A stretch of 7,556 nucleotides of DNA from Firmicutes bacterium UBA1535 (GTDB lineage Bacteria > Bacillota > Clostridia > Tissierellales > Sedimentibacteraceae). Position 1 is the first letter of the stretch. Each line of letters opens with the position of its first letter. Below the pieces are notes generated by a model. The model saw only the letters and a list, made by a program, of their open reading frames with translations, was not told the DNA's origin and ran no database searches. Positions 6,177 to 7,556 of this stretch are shown here, piece after piece. Where the stretch lies: NCBI GenBank assembly GCA_002323775.1, contig DCPV01000260.1:1-7556 (forward strand). Direction: 5' to 3'. Both the position numbers and the translations under genes were made by a program.

Positions 6177-6375
6177 ATTCAAAAATTATTTGTAATACCA
6201 CTTATAGATTAAAAATTGACATCAATTCATTGGTAGTGTCAATGGATTGAGTATCTTGCATATTTTGATATAGAATCTAGAAATGGTTAAGTTCATAAAT
6301 AGTAATAGTTATCGTTATACTATTCTAAAATAATGCAAAGGATGGTGTTTTATTATATATATTGCAGAATATTTA
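6177..6375 (+). promoter_or_regulatory. Intergenic region with a probable second promoter
   Basis: Between the hairpin and the peptidase gene there is no convincing gene. Within it, TTCATA (6292-6297), 18 bp, TATACT (6316-6321) is a reasonable promoter (4/6 and 5/6). It is overlapped by the inverted repeat AATAGTA (6298-6304) and TACTATT (6318-6324). The 11-mer CATAAATAGTA (6294-6304) also occurs before the first operon (2341-2351). A second inverted repeat, ATTGACA (6215-6221) with TGTCAAT (6237-6243), contains a perfect TTGACA but no matching -10. Together these suggest the peptidase/radical SAM genes have their own, possibly co-regulated, promoter. Confidence 0.4.
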
Positions 6376-6870
6376 TTGAATATTTTATTGCTTTTTATAT
6401 TTATATGGATTTTCATATTTTCGACTGTACTTATTCATGAAATGGGTCATGCTATTATGTACATCATATTCTTTCGTGACAAAAACTGGAATATTGCGAT
6501 TGGAAAAGGTATACCTATTATCAAACTTAAAAAATTTACTGTTAGAGTTCTTCCGGCAACTGGATTTTTCAACTGTACACCCAAATATAAAGGCTCCAAG
6601 TTTCAGTACATTATGATGTTTCTCGGTGGACCATTGGCAAATTTGCTTTCTATTGCTTTACTGATTTTTTTATCACATATCATTAAAGCTAACGAACCAA
6701 CATTAGGACAACAAAATTTTGCTTGGTTTTTAAGGTTTGCTTTTTGGGCGCATGTATTTCAATTTATTTTCACTGCGATTCCGATGAAATATTCGTTTGG
6801 GCCTTACAAAGGTTATATTAGCGATGGAATGAGAATCTTAAAAAAGGCAAGAGAAAAGAGCAATAGTTGA
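6376..6870 (+). CDS. M50 (site-2-protease-like) membrane metallopeptidase
   Basis: A compact membrane zinc peptidase of about 164 aa. The first helix (about 2-20) runs into HEMGH (21-25), the zinc-binding HExxH motif. GGPLANLL (84-91) opens a second hydrophobic stretch (77-103). A third (about 118-137) leads into TAIP and then SDG (149-151), whose Asp is the expected third zinc ligand. All catalytic elements are present, so it is probably active. It is short for the family but similar to minimal M50 proteins of RiPP clusters. In this context it may remove the leader from the modified peptide at the membrane or take part in self-protection; both are inference. The start is uncertain: TTG 6376 lacks a ribosome site, while AAAGGATGG (6337-6345) would serve an unusual ATT at 6352 and give an eight-residue longer protein. 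It is followed after 41 bases by the radical SAM gene. Confidence 0.82.
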   Translation: MNILLLFIFIWIFIFSTVLIHEMGHAIMYIIFFRDKNWNIAIGKGIPIIKLKKFTVRVLPATGFFNCTPKYKGSKFQYIMMFLGGPLANLLSIALLIFLSHIIKANEPTLGQQNFAWFLRFAFWAHVFQFIFTAIPMKYSFGPYKGYISDGMRILKKAREKSNS

Positions 6871-6911
6871 AAATGGCTGTTTAACAAAAATAAAAGTGCG
6901 AGGGTATCACA

Positions 6912-7556
6912 GTGTTAATTTTTAACAATTTATTAATAAACAAAAACTCGGATAAATTTCAACCTTTTCTGCTTAACTTGCTTTCGGGTAGGAGAAGGTT
7001 GCTTAACAATCAAGAAATCGTATTAATAAGAAGTATGGCTAATAAGGATGGGATAATATCTTTCGATGAAGCTGAAGCTGGGTTATACAATAAGCTAATT
7101 AGTGAGAATCAGTTTCTAACAGATGATAGACGTAGGTTCTTAGAGGATAGATTAATTGAGGAGGGGTATTTTAATATAAAAAATAAGTATGCTGAAGATT
7201 ATAGATTTTCTATAGAATTGACAAGAGCGTGCAACATGAGCTGTTCTTATTGTTATGTACAGTCACGCTTGAATAGTGATCCAAGTATGACAAAAGACCA
7301 TGTTGATGCTATCTATGAATTCTATCGTACCTATGCTGATGATCAAAACAAAATTTCTGAAATTCCATATATAAGGATAACTGGCGGAGAACCATTGATA
7401 AACAAAGATACTGTTGATTTGATAAATTACATTGCTTTAAAATGGGAGAAGTCAAAACTCTTGTTATTTACTAACGGTGTAAATCTATTGAAATATTACG
7501 ATGATCTTCCTCTTTCAAGATTTGAAGAGATTCATGTTTCAATAGATGGGATAAAG
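6912..7556 (+). CDS. Radical SAM peptide-modifying enzyme, N-terminal part (runs off the window)
   Basis: The first 215 codons of a radical SAM protein are open to the right edge. The cluster-binding motif is CNMSCSYC (C107, C111, C114, the canonical CxxxCxxC), followed by ITGGEP (156-161, SAM-binding), LLFTNG and HVSIDGIK. The N-terminal 100 residues (SGRRRLL, LIRSMANKDG, FLEDRLIEEGYF) form a helical domain typical of SPASM/twitch-type peptide maturases, where it often helps substrate binding. Start GTG 6912 is chosen because GAGGG (6900-6904) precedes it by seven bases and an in-frame stop lies upstream at 6891. The enzyme could install a thioether, epimer or C-C link on the precursor, or mature another peptide encoded downstream. 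The C-terminal auxiliary-cluster (SPASM) domain cannot be checked here. Confidence 0.88.
   Translation, partial: MLIFNNLLINKNSDKFQPFLLNLLSGRRRLLNNQEIVLIRSMANKDGIISFDEAEAGLYNKLISENQFLTDDRRRFLEDRLIEEGYFNIKNKYAEDYRFSIELTRACNMSCSYCYVQSRLNSDPSMTKDHVDAIYEFYRTYADDQNKISEIPYIRITGGEPLINKDTVDLINYIALKWEKSKLLLFTNGVNLLKYYDDLPLSRFEEIHVSIDGIK

Noticed and set aside
6216..6244. TTGACA at 6216 as a promoter
   Set aside because: Perfect -35 match, but no -10-like hexamer at 16-18 bp; it forms part of an inverted repeat instead.
6283..6333. Small frame encoding MVKFINSNSYRYTILK as a second precursor
   Set aside because: No clear ribosome site, no Cys, and it overlaps the promoter-like and inverted-repeat elements.

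Overview
The window looks like the chromosome of a low-GC, AT-rich Firmicute, most likely a Clostridium or close relative. The reasons are strong A/T bias in third positions and intergenic DNA, strong AGGAGG-type ribosome sites, and the gene families present. Its centre is a ribosomally synthesised and post-translationally modified peptide (RiPP) gene cluster of the thiazole/oxazole-modified microcin (TOMM) type. The cluster runs off the right edge.

Left flank (1-1381): the 3' end of a YbaK-type Cys-tRNA(Pro) deacylase, a hairpin terminator, and a convergent EamA-family (DMT) membrane transporter with a good candidate promoter. Junction (about 1382-2318): no intact gene. It holds a decayed IS30-family transposase relic with frameshifts and stops, then AT-rich DNA. 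This marks the border of an accessory region. A dense set of repeats and palindromes (2319-2468) lies just before the cluster.

Cluster (2489-7556, all + strand): an E1-like cyclodehydratase partner protein (345 aa, with probable leader-binding domain and four-Cys zinc site), a YcaO cyclodehydratase (455 aa, ending in a PxPxP motif), a SagB-type FMN dehydrogenase (251 aa), and then a 60-aa precursor peptide. The precursor has an acidic leader, eight consecutive glycines and a Cys-rich core with cysteines at every third residue. After a long RNA hairpin and a probable second promoter region come a compact M50 (site-2-protease-like) membrane peptidase and the first 215 codons of a radical SAM enzyme with a CxxxCxxC cluster motif and GGEP motif.

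Proposed logic: the E1-like protein binds the leader and presents the core to YcaO, which cyclodehydrates Cys (and perhaps Ser/Thr) to azolines. The SagB-type enzyme oxidises these to azoles. The M50 peptidase is a candidate for leader removal at the membrane, and the radical SAM protein may add a further modification. The first three roles follow from well-established families. The last two, and whether all enzymes act on this one peptide, are inference. The association of a complete TOMM synthetase, a microcin-B17-like polyglycine joined to a streptolysin-S-like Cys run, and a radical SAM enzyme is the most interesting thing here. No transporter or immunity gene is visible; these are probably further downstream.
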